A stretch of DNA of 64,000 nt. Source: Bombardia bombarda (lineage: Eukaryota; Ascomycota; Sordariomycetes; Sordariales; Lasiosphaeriaceae). Each line of letters starts with the position of its first letter. Position 1 is the stretch's first letter. Below are positions 30,786-41,323 of the stretch, piece after piece. The DNA lies in assembly GCA_030512295.1 (NCBI GenBank), contig JAULSR010000010.1:868001-932000 (forward strand). The letters run 5' to 3'. A program made the position numbers and the translations under genes. The notes under the pieces were generated by a model that was not told the DNA's origin, made no database searches, and saw nothing but the letters and a program-made list of their open reading frames with translations.

Positions 30786-33752
30786 CTATGCCTCCCCCGC
30801 CCCCTCCCCACCACCCGGCGACGCTCCATTAGGCGACGGCGCAGGCGTTTCCTCCTTCGTCACCACCACGGCCGCTTCCGACGTGGAACTCCCACGCCTT
30901 GCCGGCAGCAAATCAAAGAACGTCTTCAGCATCCCCTTTTTTCTGTTTAAAACCTCCACCAGCTCCGTCTTGTCCTCTCTCAGCTCTTCCACTTCCTCCT
31001 CCAGACCCTTGATCTTTTCGTCCTTGCCCTTCATGGCCTCCTTGAGGCGATCAATCTCCTCGCCAAGGGCACGGGCTTTGGTGGGCAGTTGCATGACCTG
31101 GTCGGCCTCATACTCTCTGAGCTTTCCAATTTCCTCCTCCAAACCCTTGATCGTCTCATCCTTGACGCTAACAGCGTATTTAAGTCCATCAATCTCCTCG
31201 ACTAGGGCGCGGACATTGGTGGTCAGCTGCATGACTTCATCGGCTAGCCGCTGCCGCTCCGCCTGCAGCTCCTTGGCTTTGGCGCCGCCGAGGATGCTGC
31301 TGCTCTCAGCAGCATCCGCATCCCGGTTGCGGCGGCCGTCGTTTGATGATCTGGGCCTGGCCTCCAGCGGGTGCTCCCTCAGTTCCCTTTGGATCTCTTC
31401 CAGACCTTTAGTGGCCGCGTCCAGTCGCTTCTCGAGGCCGTCTTTGGCGTCGCGCAGCCTGTCATTCTCCGTGCGCAAGGCATCCATCTCGCGCTTCTGA
31501 TCTACCACAGTCTTCTGCAAGGCGTCCGCCTTGTCGGACTTTTCCTTGTTTAGGCCTTTAACCTCGATGACTTCGTAGTTCAGGGCGTCGATGCGCTGCG
31601 CTTGCGCGGCGATGGTGGTATCTTTTTGGGTAACGAGCTTCTTGTTATCTGCCTCCATGTTTTTGATGGCTGCGTTCTTTGCGGTGATGGTCTCGTCGCG
31701 TTGGTCGAGCAATTCTTGCAGCTTGGCCAGCTTCTCCTCTGCTTTCCTGCAGTCCTTGCTGAGCTCGACGACGTCTCGCTTCAGGTCGGCTTTGTCGCTC
31801 TTCAGTATCTCAATTCGCTCGGTCAGACTCTTGGTCTCAGATTCCAGTTTTGTCACCATTTCCGTTTGGTCGACCTTGAGGCGGGATAAATCAGCGACCT
31901 GAAGGCCCAGACTGTCAACATGGTTCTGCAGCTCCGCGCTTTTGGCCTGCTGAGCCTTCGTCGCCAATATTGCCTCTTCAGCAGTCTTGGCTAGCTTCTT
32001 GTTCTCAGCTTCCATGTTGTCAAGCTCTTCCCGGAGGAAGTCTTTGTTTTTAGTCATCGAGATATGTTCTTGGCTCAACTTATTCTGGGCATTTGCATCT
32101 GCTAGGCTGGAAGTTCTCTCTGCTTTCCTTTGCGACGCAGCTAGGTCGTCCTTGGTCTGTTGCAGTGCTTTCTGGAGTGCCTCCTTCTCGGACGCGGTCT
32201 TCTTAAGTTCGGCGAGCTGCTTCTTGTTGCACTCCCAGGATATCTTAAGCTTTCTGTCGAGGTCGGCGACCTTGAGTGCCTCTCGTTTGAGATCGCTGGG
32301 CAGTTGGGCGACCATCTTCTTATCCTCCTCTGACCGAGTCTGCAGCTTGTGCATCTCGTCAGCTGGTTGCTTCTTCGAGTCTCTCACTATCTCGAGTTCC
32401 ATGGCCGCGGACAGCTTCTCGTCGAGCAGCAGTTTGTTCTGCTCCTTGAGCGTCTTGACTTCCTTGGCGATAACATCCTTCTGATCAAGCAACCGGTGGT
32501 TTTGTTCCCTGAGCGCTGGAGCCTCGAGGACGTCCTGGACCTGGACCTGCAGCGTGGCGATTTGTTGCTGTAGGGATTTGATTTGCTGGTCTAAACTGGT
32601 GAGCTCACCGGCTTTTTGCTCGTTCTGCTTTCGGAGCAGCGATATGTCGGCCTTTTGCTCCTTCTCGCGCACCTCTTTAGCGGCTGAGAGTTTGTTCAAG
32701 ACGACAATTTGAGTGTTCAGATCTTGGATTTTAGCCTTCAAGTCGGTATTCTCTGCCTTGACTTTCTTCAGGTCACTGAGCGATTTCTTATCCTCATGAG
32801 TGTCCAGATCCTGGATTTTGGTCGTCAAGTAGGTATTCTCTGCCTTGACTTTGGCCAGCTCATTGAGCAATTTCTTCTCCTTTTGAGTCGCCACGGAAAG
32901 CTCGCGCTGGGCTGTAGTAGTCGCATCCACGGCCTTCGTGAGCTCTCTGCCTAAGAATATGGCGTCGTGGTTACTCTTCTTCAGGGCCGAAATCTTGCTC
33001 TTCAAGTCCTCGACCTCAGTAGTCAAAATTTGTTTATCGACAGCCTTGTCCCAGAGATTCTTTTTGTAACTCTCAACGTTCTTATCACGCAGCTTGTCAG
33101 CAACCTTGAGTCTTGCCTTAAGCTCTGCCGTCTCAAGTCTAAGTTCCTCATTGCGGGTTGCGAGGGCCTCATATTTCTGGCTCGAGAGAGAATTGGCAAG
33201 CTTCAGGTTGAGGTCATTTAGTTGCTCTTCCAGCTGGCGATTGGTGTTCTCGAGACACTCAGCTTCGACGGAAGCAACGACCAGCTTTTTCTTGTGAGCC
33301 GCAGCAGTCGTTGACTGCTGCTCCTCCATGGCCTGGACCTTGGCCTTCAAGGCAGAGATCTCATGTGCCTTTTCCCGCAGTGCGGCATCCGGGCTGGGCT
33401 TGAGTGCTGCATTCTCTCTCTCGAGGATGGCGACTTTGTGCTCAGGGTCTTGTGGATTTTTGGCCAGAGAGGCACTGGCGGGGGTGGTTGGTACATCTGG
33501 AGTTTCAGGCATCATTATCGGGCGACCACCGCGCTTGGGCGCTTGGGCACTGGCCGCCGCAGATTCCATTTGGCTAAACTTTCGTTTCTGGGAAAGAGGT
33601 ATCGCGGCCCTGGCGGGCGTGGGTTCTTCGTCGCTATCGCTTGCGATAGTGATGGGATCGCTTGTCACGTCGTCGCGTGACTGCGAGCGACGGGCTTCTG
33701 CAGTGGCGTGTGAAGTGGAACGTCGTATCTGACGTGCCCTTTGGTTCGACAT
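30786..33752 (-). CDS. Large coiled-coil protein of unknown function
   Basis: An intronless frame of 988 residues. Residues 1-110 are basic and probably disordered; they contain ITIASDSDEE, a good match to a SUMO-interacting motif, and a QKRKF basic patch. From about residue 115 to 940 nearly everything is heptad-patterned coiled coil rich in Lys, Glu, Leu and Ala. Internal duplications are visible: KVKAENTYLTTKIQDLDTHEDKKSL-type and KVKAENTDLKAKIQDLNTQ blocks near residues 305-345, and two ~45-residue units near the C-terminus built around VMQLTTNVRALVEEIDGLK and VMQLPTKARALGEEIDRLK. The C-terminal ~50 residues are Pro/Gly/Glu-rich. No known domain is recognised; it could be a structural or tethering protein. 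A possible additional first exon lies at 35136-35303. Confidence 0.82.
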   Translation of the reverse strand: MSNQRARQIRRSTSHATAEARRSQSRDDVTSDPITIASDSDEEPTPARAAIPLSQKRKFSQMESAAASAQAPKRGGRPIMMPETPDVPTTPASASLAKNPQDPEHKVAILERENAALKPSPDAALREKAHEISALKAKVQAMEEQQSTTAAAHKKKLVVASVEAECLENTNRQLEEQLNDLNLKLANSLSSQKYEALATRNEELRLETAELKARLKVADKLRDKNVESYKKNLWDKAVDKQILTTEVEDLKSKISALKKSNHDAIFLGRELTKAVDATTTAQRELSVATQKEKKLLNELAKVKAENTYLTTKIQDLDTHEDKKSLSDLKKVKAENTDLKAKIQDLNTQIVVLNKLSAAKEVREKEQKADISLLRKQNEQKAGELTSLDQQIKSLQQQIATLQVQVQDVLEAPALREQNHRLLDQKDVIAKEVKTLKEQNKLLLDEKLSAAMELEIVRDSKKQPADEMHKLQTRSEEDKKMVAQLPSDLKREALKVADLDRKLKISWECNKKQLAELKKTASEKEALQKALQQTKDDLAASQRKAERTSSLADANAQNKLSQEHISMTKNKDFLREELDNMEAENKKLAKTAEEAILATKAQQAKSAELQNHVDSLGLQVADLSRLKVDQTEMVTKLESETKSLTERIEILKSDKADLKRDVVELSKDCRKAEEKLAKLQELLDQRDETITAKNAAIKNMEADNKKLVTQKDTTIAAQAQRIDALNYEVIEVKGLNKEKSDKADALQKTVVDQKREMDALRTENDRLRDAKDGLEKRLDAATKGLEEIQRELREHPLEARPRSSNDGRRNRDADAAESSSILGGAKAKELQAERQRLADEVMQLTTNVRALVEEIDGLKYAVSVKDETIKGLEEEIGKLREYEADQVMQLPTKARALGEEIDRLKEAMKGKDEKIKGLEEEVEELREDKTELVEVLNRKKGMLKTFFDLLPARRGSSTSEAAVVVTKEETPAPSPNGASPGGGEGAGEA

Positions 33753-35135
33753 CTCGGTCGTCTGTCATGCCAAAATCAGTGCCAGTTCTTTTTAGACAAA
33801 GGGGAATAGTAAGACGTAGGGCGCAAAATGAGTGTATCAAAGAAGCCTTCATTGCGAATATCGCGGTGGAATAGGACGCATGGGGTGAACAGGCAATAAA
33901 TCGAGGAGAGGAAAGCCTTGGAAGTGGAAATTGAAGCTATGGCAAATGTGGAAAGGGGGGAAGAGGGGAAGGTTGTTTGTGGTGTTAATTGTGGGGCCGA
34001 GGCGGCGTGCCGAGATGGGGTTTCAATAAGACGAAAGGAAAGCAGAATGAGTTGTGACTTGCTCGTGGAATGTGTGACGTGGGTGCGAAGGCAAACGGAT
34101 TGGGGCAGGCAGCCCGGGTGCAGAAAAGGTCAAGCCACGGAATGACAAGACGAGAAGGAGAAAATGACAGCCAGTAAGCCAATTCACAATCCGGCTTGAT
34201 GTTGTGGCTGGGGTGGATAAGAATGGGTCGGTAATTGGAAGTGACGATAGTAGGTGATATTGGGCAGAAGAAGATATGCAGATGCAGCCTTATGCCCTGC
34301 GCCTTGGGACGACTGATCACCCGGCCAGCTGTTTCATAAGCGGTTCAGATGCAGCAACAGAGAGGTGAATACATACGACCAGTCAGAAATTTTGGGTTGG
34401 TGGCGGTGAAAGGTAGAAATAGGCGGCGAAGGCGAGGAGGTTGAAAAAGGTTGGAGGGGAGAAGGGTCCAGGTGCTTGGATAGGACAATCATTTGCTTTG
34501 ATATTGTGGGGCCAAATGGTAGCTTGGCCCGAAGGTGTGAGGATGAGACGAAGTTTGGGAGAAGTACGCGGAAGGAGACCCAGAAAAGAAGGGAAGAACA
34601 GGAATAGGTAGGAAGCGGTAGAGCATATGGGGAGAGGACAATGGGGAAGCGAAACTTCGCCTTGACTGATTCAACTCGGCCTCATCCACACAAGACCAAA
34701 ACGTACCGTTGGCTCTGGAAACGTCGAGTAAAGAATAGCAATCTGACAGAGAGTGTGTTTGACGAGTGCAACCGGTCAGATTGACAAAAAAGCTGCTGCT
34801 CAAGAGACAAGGCAGGAATTATGCCCCACTTGGTTTGGTTGGCTTCCAGGGGAAGAAGGAGCCAGGCAGGAACAAGGTGAAGTAGAGGACTCAAAGGGCC
34901 AAGGAGGGAGGGGGGAAGGGGGAGGGGGAAGGGGGGAGGGCAGGCGGACAAAACACGCTCAGCTTTGAGGGTTGCCTGACTGCCCGGGCGACATCCCTCT
35001 CAGGCAAGGAGAGGAGCAAGCGACAGCCAGGCCGTCCCAGCTTTAATTGCCCAGACCAAGGCCTTGAAATAAATGGAGGGTACGATAAAATTGCAAACAC
35101 ACAGTCGGGGAAAAAGCAAACAGGGCGCGACTTAC

Positions 35136-35303
35136 AGGGGATGTTTTGCGCTTCCTGCTCTCATCGTGCACGATAATACAGTCTCCTGAATCTTCCTCAT
35201 CGTCGGCCACCCGTGACGACGGCCTGTTACTCTTCGGGGCGAAGAAGGGCAATAGCCTCGAGGAAGTGTGCAGCGACGCCGCATTGTTCCGCAACCGAGC
35301 CAT
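35136..35303 (-). CDS. Possible upstream exon of the coiled-coil gene, or a short separate gene
   Basis: Fifty-six codons start at an ATG (35303) and stop at a perfect donor GTAAGT (35135). The peptide is basic at both ends with an acidic, hydrophobic core (DDEEDSGDCIIVHDE) resembling a SUMO-interacting motif. The phase is 0, and an acceptor just before the coiled-coil gene (CATGACAG, exon from 33761) would join it in frame through TTE to MSNQRA, giving 1047 residues. The implied 1374-nt intron is unusually long for an ascomycete, so a 5'-leader exon or an unrelated short gene is also possible. The intervening DNA has a long purine-rich tract (34897-34940) and no other gene. Confidence 0.35.
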
Positions 35304-35453
35304 TTTGAACCGCCCAGTCCTTTCACACTTCCAGTAACTTTGTTCGCACTCTCCGGACGTGTTTGAGCCTCTGACTGCAACAATTATTCATGCAGCTTTT
35401 GCGCCTTGTGGTTGATACTTAACCCCCCTCTATCCACCTCTGGTGTCCATTGA

Positions 35454-35555
35454 GGATGGCGATGGCGATGGGGATGGCGATGGCGATGGTGATGGCGATG
35501 GTGATGGGGATGGCGATGGCGATGGCGATAACGATGGCGATGGCGATGGCGATGG
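35454..35555. repeat. Hexanucleotide (GATGGC)n microsatellite
   Basis: About seventeen units of GATGGC with scattered variants (GATGGG, GATGGT, GATAAC) run without a break of phase. On the plus strand it translates as Met-Ala repeats, which is a repeat artefact and not a gene. It sits about 150 bp upstream of the ATG at 35303, in the presumed promoter or leader of that minus-strand exon. Confidence 0.92.
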
Positions 35556-38164
35556 TGGTATGTCACGACAAACCCTGTTTGGTGGAGCGCGATAAAAAGC
35601 AGGAGATGGTACAAACTCGGGGCAAAACGACTTGTCTACAGATTGATTGTTAAGGACCGAATCTTTGCTTCTCCCAAAAATGACTCTCGGTGGCTTTCCC
35701 GTTTTAGATAGTTTGTGGACGAGTGCAAATGGAAAAGTGATGGTCTGACGATAGGACAGGTAGCAAGATGAAGCAGGTTATTCAGGCAGCTTTTTTGATG
35801 AGTGGTGTCGAAGTGCATGGAAGGCCGGAGTGGTGGAATGAACGGGGATGGAATCCATGGCCCATGGCTGCGTCCAAGACTCAGCACCTAATTGCGCACG
35901 CCCCCATTGGAAGGTCCGCACCGACTATATGATCCGGCGTTGCCCCCCCTACCTCAAGGTCCGTTGGGCGTCTCGCCACGTCACCTGAGTTGTCTCTGGG
36001 CATGCACGCTAACTGGCTAGGAGCCAAGGCGCCTGCAGGGCCATTCCAGTACCCGAAGTGGGCCTCGCCCCCAAGCCCATCAGGAGTTCAGAACTGCCAC
36101 CGAGAGGTCCGTGGCTGACAGACCACAATGGAATCAAAATCAAACAGTATCGCATCTGATAAACCTGCGAATGCGACTAGCAAGTACCTGTTACGTACCA
36201 GAACAGGTTGTTGATGGCTTGGAGAGAGCCAACCGTGGGAGTTGCGGTGACCCCTGTTGGCGCTTGACCAATATAAGATGAACCGCTTAGTTTCGTCTGG
36301 TTTATCCCAATAAGAATGCGCCGACTGAGCCCGACGCGCGCATCGAGAAGCAACAAATTGAGATGCCTTCACAACAAAATCGGGATTAGGTTCGGAGTTG
36401 AAACACGGCACCGGAGGTAAGAGGGGTCGCCACTGGAGACCGAAATCGCATTGCTAATCAGTAAACCTATCATTGCCATGCACCGTTGGGCCATCAACCG
36501 ACTAAAACCACCCAAGATCAGAACCTTGATGTGTGAGTATCAACGTCCGACAATCATTTCATTCGTGTCTTTCCCAGGTCATTCGCCATTTACCACACAC
36601 CACGGCCAATGTATCTAGGTAATCAGGGCTGATTATTCCTTGAATTAGCGACTAGACAAACAGGGGCGTCAGAATCGCTAACCCACTGCCCTGAAACACT
36701 TATGACTCCTCTCCAGTGAATGACCGTCGCAAGTATGTAAACGTCATCGGGCCGTTCCCACCAAATTGGGCGGAAATAAGTGAATTGCAAGGTCTTGAGT
36801 TCCCGGCGTCGCACTGCTGCCAGAAACTGGATAGTCCAACGTGATAGGACGGAGCTTACATGATTACTATGGGACGGTATCACACACCGTGTCACTAGAC
36901 AACGCCCATAGTTCACAAGGCAGATTTCTTTGATCCAGGCGGAATTAATCTGAGAGAGCGGAGGTTTCTCGGCTTTTGGCTGCGATTGAAACTTGGCGAG
37001 AACTGTCATTGACTCGTTGCCTCAGGTACATTCGAGGCCATACACAGCGTCGCGAACTACCGGCGCGAGAGCGATTGAATAGCCTGCAGCATTTGAATGC
37101 TTCTGGCGTTAATGTTGAACGGATCGCCGCCCCAATACATCCCCATCAACACCGAACTGATGAACTTAACGATACTCCATGCGATATCGGATATTCGCTG
37201 CAAGGGATATGGCGGTAATCAGGATGGTCTCGTCTTAGTCCATACCCGACACTAACCAACATGGAGAGCTTGTGGGAGGCAGAAAGATAGGCAGTTCAGT
37301 CATGGATTGTCGCTTGGGATATGTCCCTTGATGAGTAACGTTGATCATTAGCCATGCTCCCAGGTGAAGTGCAGTATCTTGTCAATTATGTGATTGGGGA
37401 GTCTGAGATAAAACATTTCTTCCCCTTGGCCAAGTATAAGCATGGTCAATTTCCGTAGTCCTCTGCGAAACTATTGTTGGAAGAAATCATCAGGAGCAGC
37501 TTTATAAAGCCTGGATGAAATCATGAATCTGTGCAGAAGCTGGAAAGGTCCAGCTACTGCACACATTCTCTTTAAATTTGAAGTGACAAGAGATGAAATA
37601 ATCTCCTCGTCATGATGTGAGGAGTGCTTCGGAAAATATTCGCACATGTGTTTGCCGTGCATCTTCAATGCCAGGTCGGATCAACGATTGGCTCGTGTCC
37701 CTCCTCGAGACCGACCTCTTTTATAGGTCCGTGCTTCGTGGCAACATAACCCTAACCCTACTGTGGATTAGGCGCAATACTTAGCATTTATCGAATCACA
37801 GTTTTTACACCACAATGTACGATTCCTCGTATGGTTGCGTTACATGAATCTCATGGAAATAAGGTATATAGTACAAGTAATCAACAATGTAAAGGATAGC
37901 TATTTAGTAAATAAAAGATGCTTAAATTTTAAACGGTAAAAGAAGGTGGTATTATGCAGATGTTAAAGAGTCTGCACTCTTGTAAGACACTACGTTATTT
38001 ATGTATTTGTGTTTCAGTCATCATCCCCTCTTCGGTCTCTTCGTCTCCTCAGTAAGCGATCAAGTCTAGTGGACACCTGTGTCCCTAGATCCTCTTTATA
38101 TTCGCCATTGTAACTTTTGAACCATATCCTCTGCCACTGTCGTCCGTGCCAGCTAAAGGACAAT
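35556..38164. other. Gene-poor region
   Basis: About 2.6 kb without a supported gene. A 128-codon minus-strand frame at 36623-37009 has an ATG but no recognised motif, so it is not called. The part from about 37850 to 38010 is strongly AT-rich. Confidence 0.4.
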
Positions 38165-38951
38165 CTACTTGGGGCTTAAAGCCTTGCTGCCGCTGGCACC
38201 TCCAGCAGACGATTTGCTGCCAGAGGAATCAGGCGGTGGGGCGGAAGCCTTGCTGCTACTGCCAGAAGTAGGCGCTGGAGCAGGCGCCTTTGCACCGCTG
38301 CTGGTGCCGCCAGTAGGTGCTCTGCTTCTAGAGGCAGACGCGCAGGCAGGAGCTTTGCTATTTCCTCTAGACGCAGGAGCTGGTGCAGAAGCATTGCCAC
38401 CACTAGTGGCTCCACCAGCCGAGGCCTTGCTACTGCTGCCACCTGCTGGGGCTGGGGCTGGGGCTGGAGCAGGCGCCTTTCCACCTGAGCCACCATTTGC
38501 AGGCGCAGGAGCCTTGCTCCCACCAGCCGGGGCGGGAGCTTGTTTTTTACCAGATGCGGGTGCAGGTGCAGGTGGTGCCTTGTTGCCGCTGGCGGGCGGA
38601 GGTGCACTACCGCTTGACTTAGACGTTGTATTTCCTCGTCTTGATCTTGGAGCTCGATTGTTTCCGCCTGGCGGAGGAGGAGGCGGAGCTGGAGCTGGAG
38701 CGCGGTAACCTCCGGCCGGTGTTGGCAGCACGGTCACTACCAGCAGGAGCAGGAGCTGGGGCCGGAGCGGGCGCTCTGTTGTTTCCCCGAGGATGAGCAG
38801 CGTCGACGTTGGGTGGAGGAGGGGGAGGAGCTGGATTACGGTTCTGGGAATCGCGAGCCTCCACATTCCCTTCTTCAGACTCCTGGCGCAAATATGGAGC
38901 GGCGTATGCGCCCATCGCCGCCAATAACAGGACTATAGTTGAGAGCTTCAT
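38165..38951 (-). pseudogene. Secreted Ala/Pro-rich cell-wall-like protein with a frame break
   Basis: The gene begins with a clear signal peptide (MKLSTIVLLLAAMGAYA) followed by AAPYLRQESEEG and a Pro-rich segment with (AP)n runs. The first frame continues to a stop at 38619, but the low-complexity pattern passes at about 38715-38740 into the +1 frame, which continues as GGYRAPAPAP and then ~180 residues of SSSKAS, SGSKA and APAPAP repeats to a TAG at 38165. Only a 1-nt shift or a very short intron (about 31 nt between GTAGTG and CCGGAG) would unite them. A sequencing error in this repetitive DNA is possible. The protein looks like a secreted, glycosylatable wall or matrix component. It has no hydrophobic GPI-type C-terminus. 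Confidence 0.6.
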
Positions 38952-41323
38952 GGTCGGAGTGGTATTTACACGACGAATTAACAGTACCAAAAGATAATCT
39001 AAACAGCAGTCGAAGAGAAGCCCAGTTTCAAACTCGGCGGTATCGAGAAAGTTGGCTAGGAGAACGAGAAGAAAAACTGGCCTGTGGTAGACTTGGGGCG
39101 GGTATCAGACTCGATGACCCTGAAAGAGATGGCTGAAGAGAAGCCGATCTGGTGATGGGAATGCCGATAGTGGTGGTGATAATAAGAAAACAAACAGGAC
39201 TCAACCATGGCGGTGGTTTGCTCACTAATACATGTCTGGCGCTGATCTCCTGCTGCACCTCCATCGTGGCGAGTTGGTGGTGATGCACTTGAGTCAAGTA
39301 GAAGGTGCGATGTTAGGTTAGAGTTCAAGGGACCACAGGGAGGCCACAGGGAGGGCATTGATACGGTCGCGCGGCCTATCGCGCTACAAGGGGCCTTTGC
39401 TTTAGTTGCTCATTCCTTGGGAAGGTGCAATGGATGCATTCTAGACGCCCGAGCAAGCCTGGAGTGCTTTCTGTATTATCAAGACCCACATTTGCACACT
39501 GCGCTTCGATTTTCAATCCGGTTGCCGCTGGTCTTGTCATGGGCGTTGCAGCCGAGTGGGGACGAACCCCAATTTATCGCTCCATGATCACCATCACCAC
39601 AAGGTTATCCCTTGTCTGTGCACTTCACTTATTACTCTTGTCCGTTTCAACTACAACTTCGAAATGATCAATGTTCGATCTAAGTCACGGTTATTATCAT
39701 CGCGTCTTGACGCGTCTTGAAAACCCTTTCATCTTGAATCATTCTGGCATGTCTCAGTTTCCCTTCAATTTTGAAAGCAAGTTATGGAAGTTTCGAGCTT
39801 CTACTTACAATTCATCACTGCTTCATCTTCTCCAATCAAGTTTGGAGAAGTATTTCACAGCAAGACAGTTAGTGATGAAGATTCGGCATCATCGAAAAAA
39901 GACAAAGTTCATTGTTTGGTGCTAGACTATAAGACTGGTTTTGTTCGGAAGTTCTTGTACCCCCCCCAAGAAATTTAAGGTGAAGAAAATAAACTCCACT
40001 AACAGCGGGTCCTTGTTTTATACTTGTTGCAGTTAGTTGTATTTGCTGCAGTAAATAGCGGAAGGTGCGAGCCATATTAGAACGCTTAAGAGCGGTATAA
40101 ACGGTCGCCAACAAACCTGTGGGCGGTAACAGCCTGCCGAATCGTTGTCAAACTCATCACTCCATGACTTGGGTCCAAGTTTGCTATGGTGGCTACCTAT
40201 CAATGCAAACGACTGCCCACCATTTGCAATTGGCCAGTACAAGCTTTCTCCATTGGGAGACACTTCAACGAGACGCCAATGGTGTTTATATCATAAATGG
40301 ATAGGGCGCGCACACATGGGGTCCTTTCATTGGCTTGTTAGTGTGAGAAACCTAAGTAAGGAAAGTAAGCAAAAAACCGGATGGGCGTCAAGAGTGACAC
40401 GACTGACAAAATGGACGTTACCTTCGACTACTGCCATCAACGCTCTTGTGTCCCGGTGCCAATTCACGAGTGCCACGAATCAGAGATTGGAAGAAGATGC
40501 TTGTACTAATGTTCGTGTCAGTTATTTAGAGGAGAACAACAACAGTGTGACCAAAAACAGCTTGTACAACGTCATATTGTGTCCAGTCAAAGCCGGATGA
40601 TCATCTTTGGGATAAACGATAAAGTTAGAGTCCAAAGGTTTGGCTGTCAATGCCGCCCGACAGCAGGATGTACCGCTGTTAGTGAACCTTATCTTTAATA
40701 TGGCAAAATTGATCGCTCTACATGCCCTAGTAACAGAAAATTCCCCTGGGTACCTGACCGCGCTCGGCGGGTGCCACACTTTTGGACAGAAAACACCAAA
40801 GAACCTTTCACACCCATCGGTGTACCCATGCAAGCATGCAGCCTATGACTTCCGTGTTGTATGGCTAGGAAACCTTTTCACAATCTACAAAGCAGAATAG
40901 GCAGGTTTCTGAGCGGAATGTTTTGTTCATATTTCCCCTCACATGTTGTAACCTTTGATTTATTGTCAAACTCCGGAATGACACGATGTTGTACTATTAG
41001 GTGTGACCCTCATGTACATGTACTACTAGGTTTGTAATGCGATACCTAGCTATCCAGTCGTAACTTGTGTCGAAATTGTAACCTCGGTCCTTTGACATGC
41101 GATGCACAATGTTTTTGTCCAATCATGTTTAGAAAGATATGGGTTTCGGAAAGAATGATCCCTACTATTTTACTTCAAAATGAAGACAAGGAATGATGCA
41201 AACACGGCTCTTGTCTCGTCCGCAGCCATCTCTTCAGTTCCAACGTCTTTATACTCTTGCACCTACCCAGGAGCCCATCAAGTACCCCTTCATATTCTCC
41301 AGCCTCTGTTCCCGGTGACCAAT
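38952..41323. other. Intergenic region with the second dispersed repeat copy
   Basis: No supported gene. It includes copy B of the dispersed repeat. Plus-strand frames of up to 151 codons (40145-40600) show no motif and are interrupted in the way expected of non-coding DNA. Confidence 0.45.
39958..40075. repeat. Dispersed repeat, copy B
   Basis: This copy matches 25242-25365 in the C-run, AGAAATTTAAGGTGAAG, AAAATAAACTCCACTAACAG and GGAAGGTGCGAGC. Relative to copy A its differences in the core are C to T and G to A only, so this copy looks the more mutated. The middle parts have diverged and differ in length. Confidence 0.65.

Noticed and set aside
35450..35653. Met-Ala repeat protein
   Set aside because: Translation of the GATGGC microsatellite; not a gene.
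36623..37009. 128-codon minus-strand frame with ATG
   Set aside because: No motif, no signal peptide and no recognisable codon bias; coding status cannot be supported.
37748..37759. Telomere-like AACCCTAACCCT
   Set aside because: Only two units in the middle of the window, too short to indicate a chromosome end.
40145..40600. 151-codon plus-strand frame near the repeat
   Set aside because: Atypical composition, no motif, and it overlaps repeat-like DNA.
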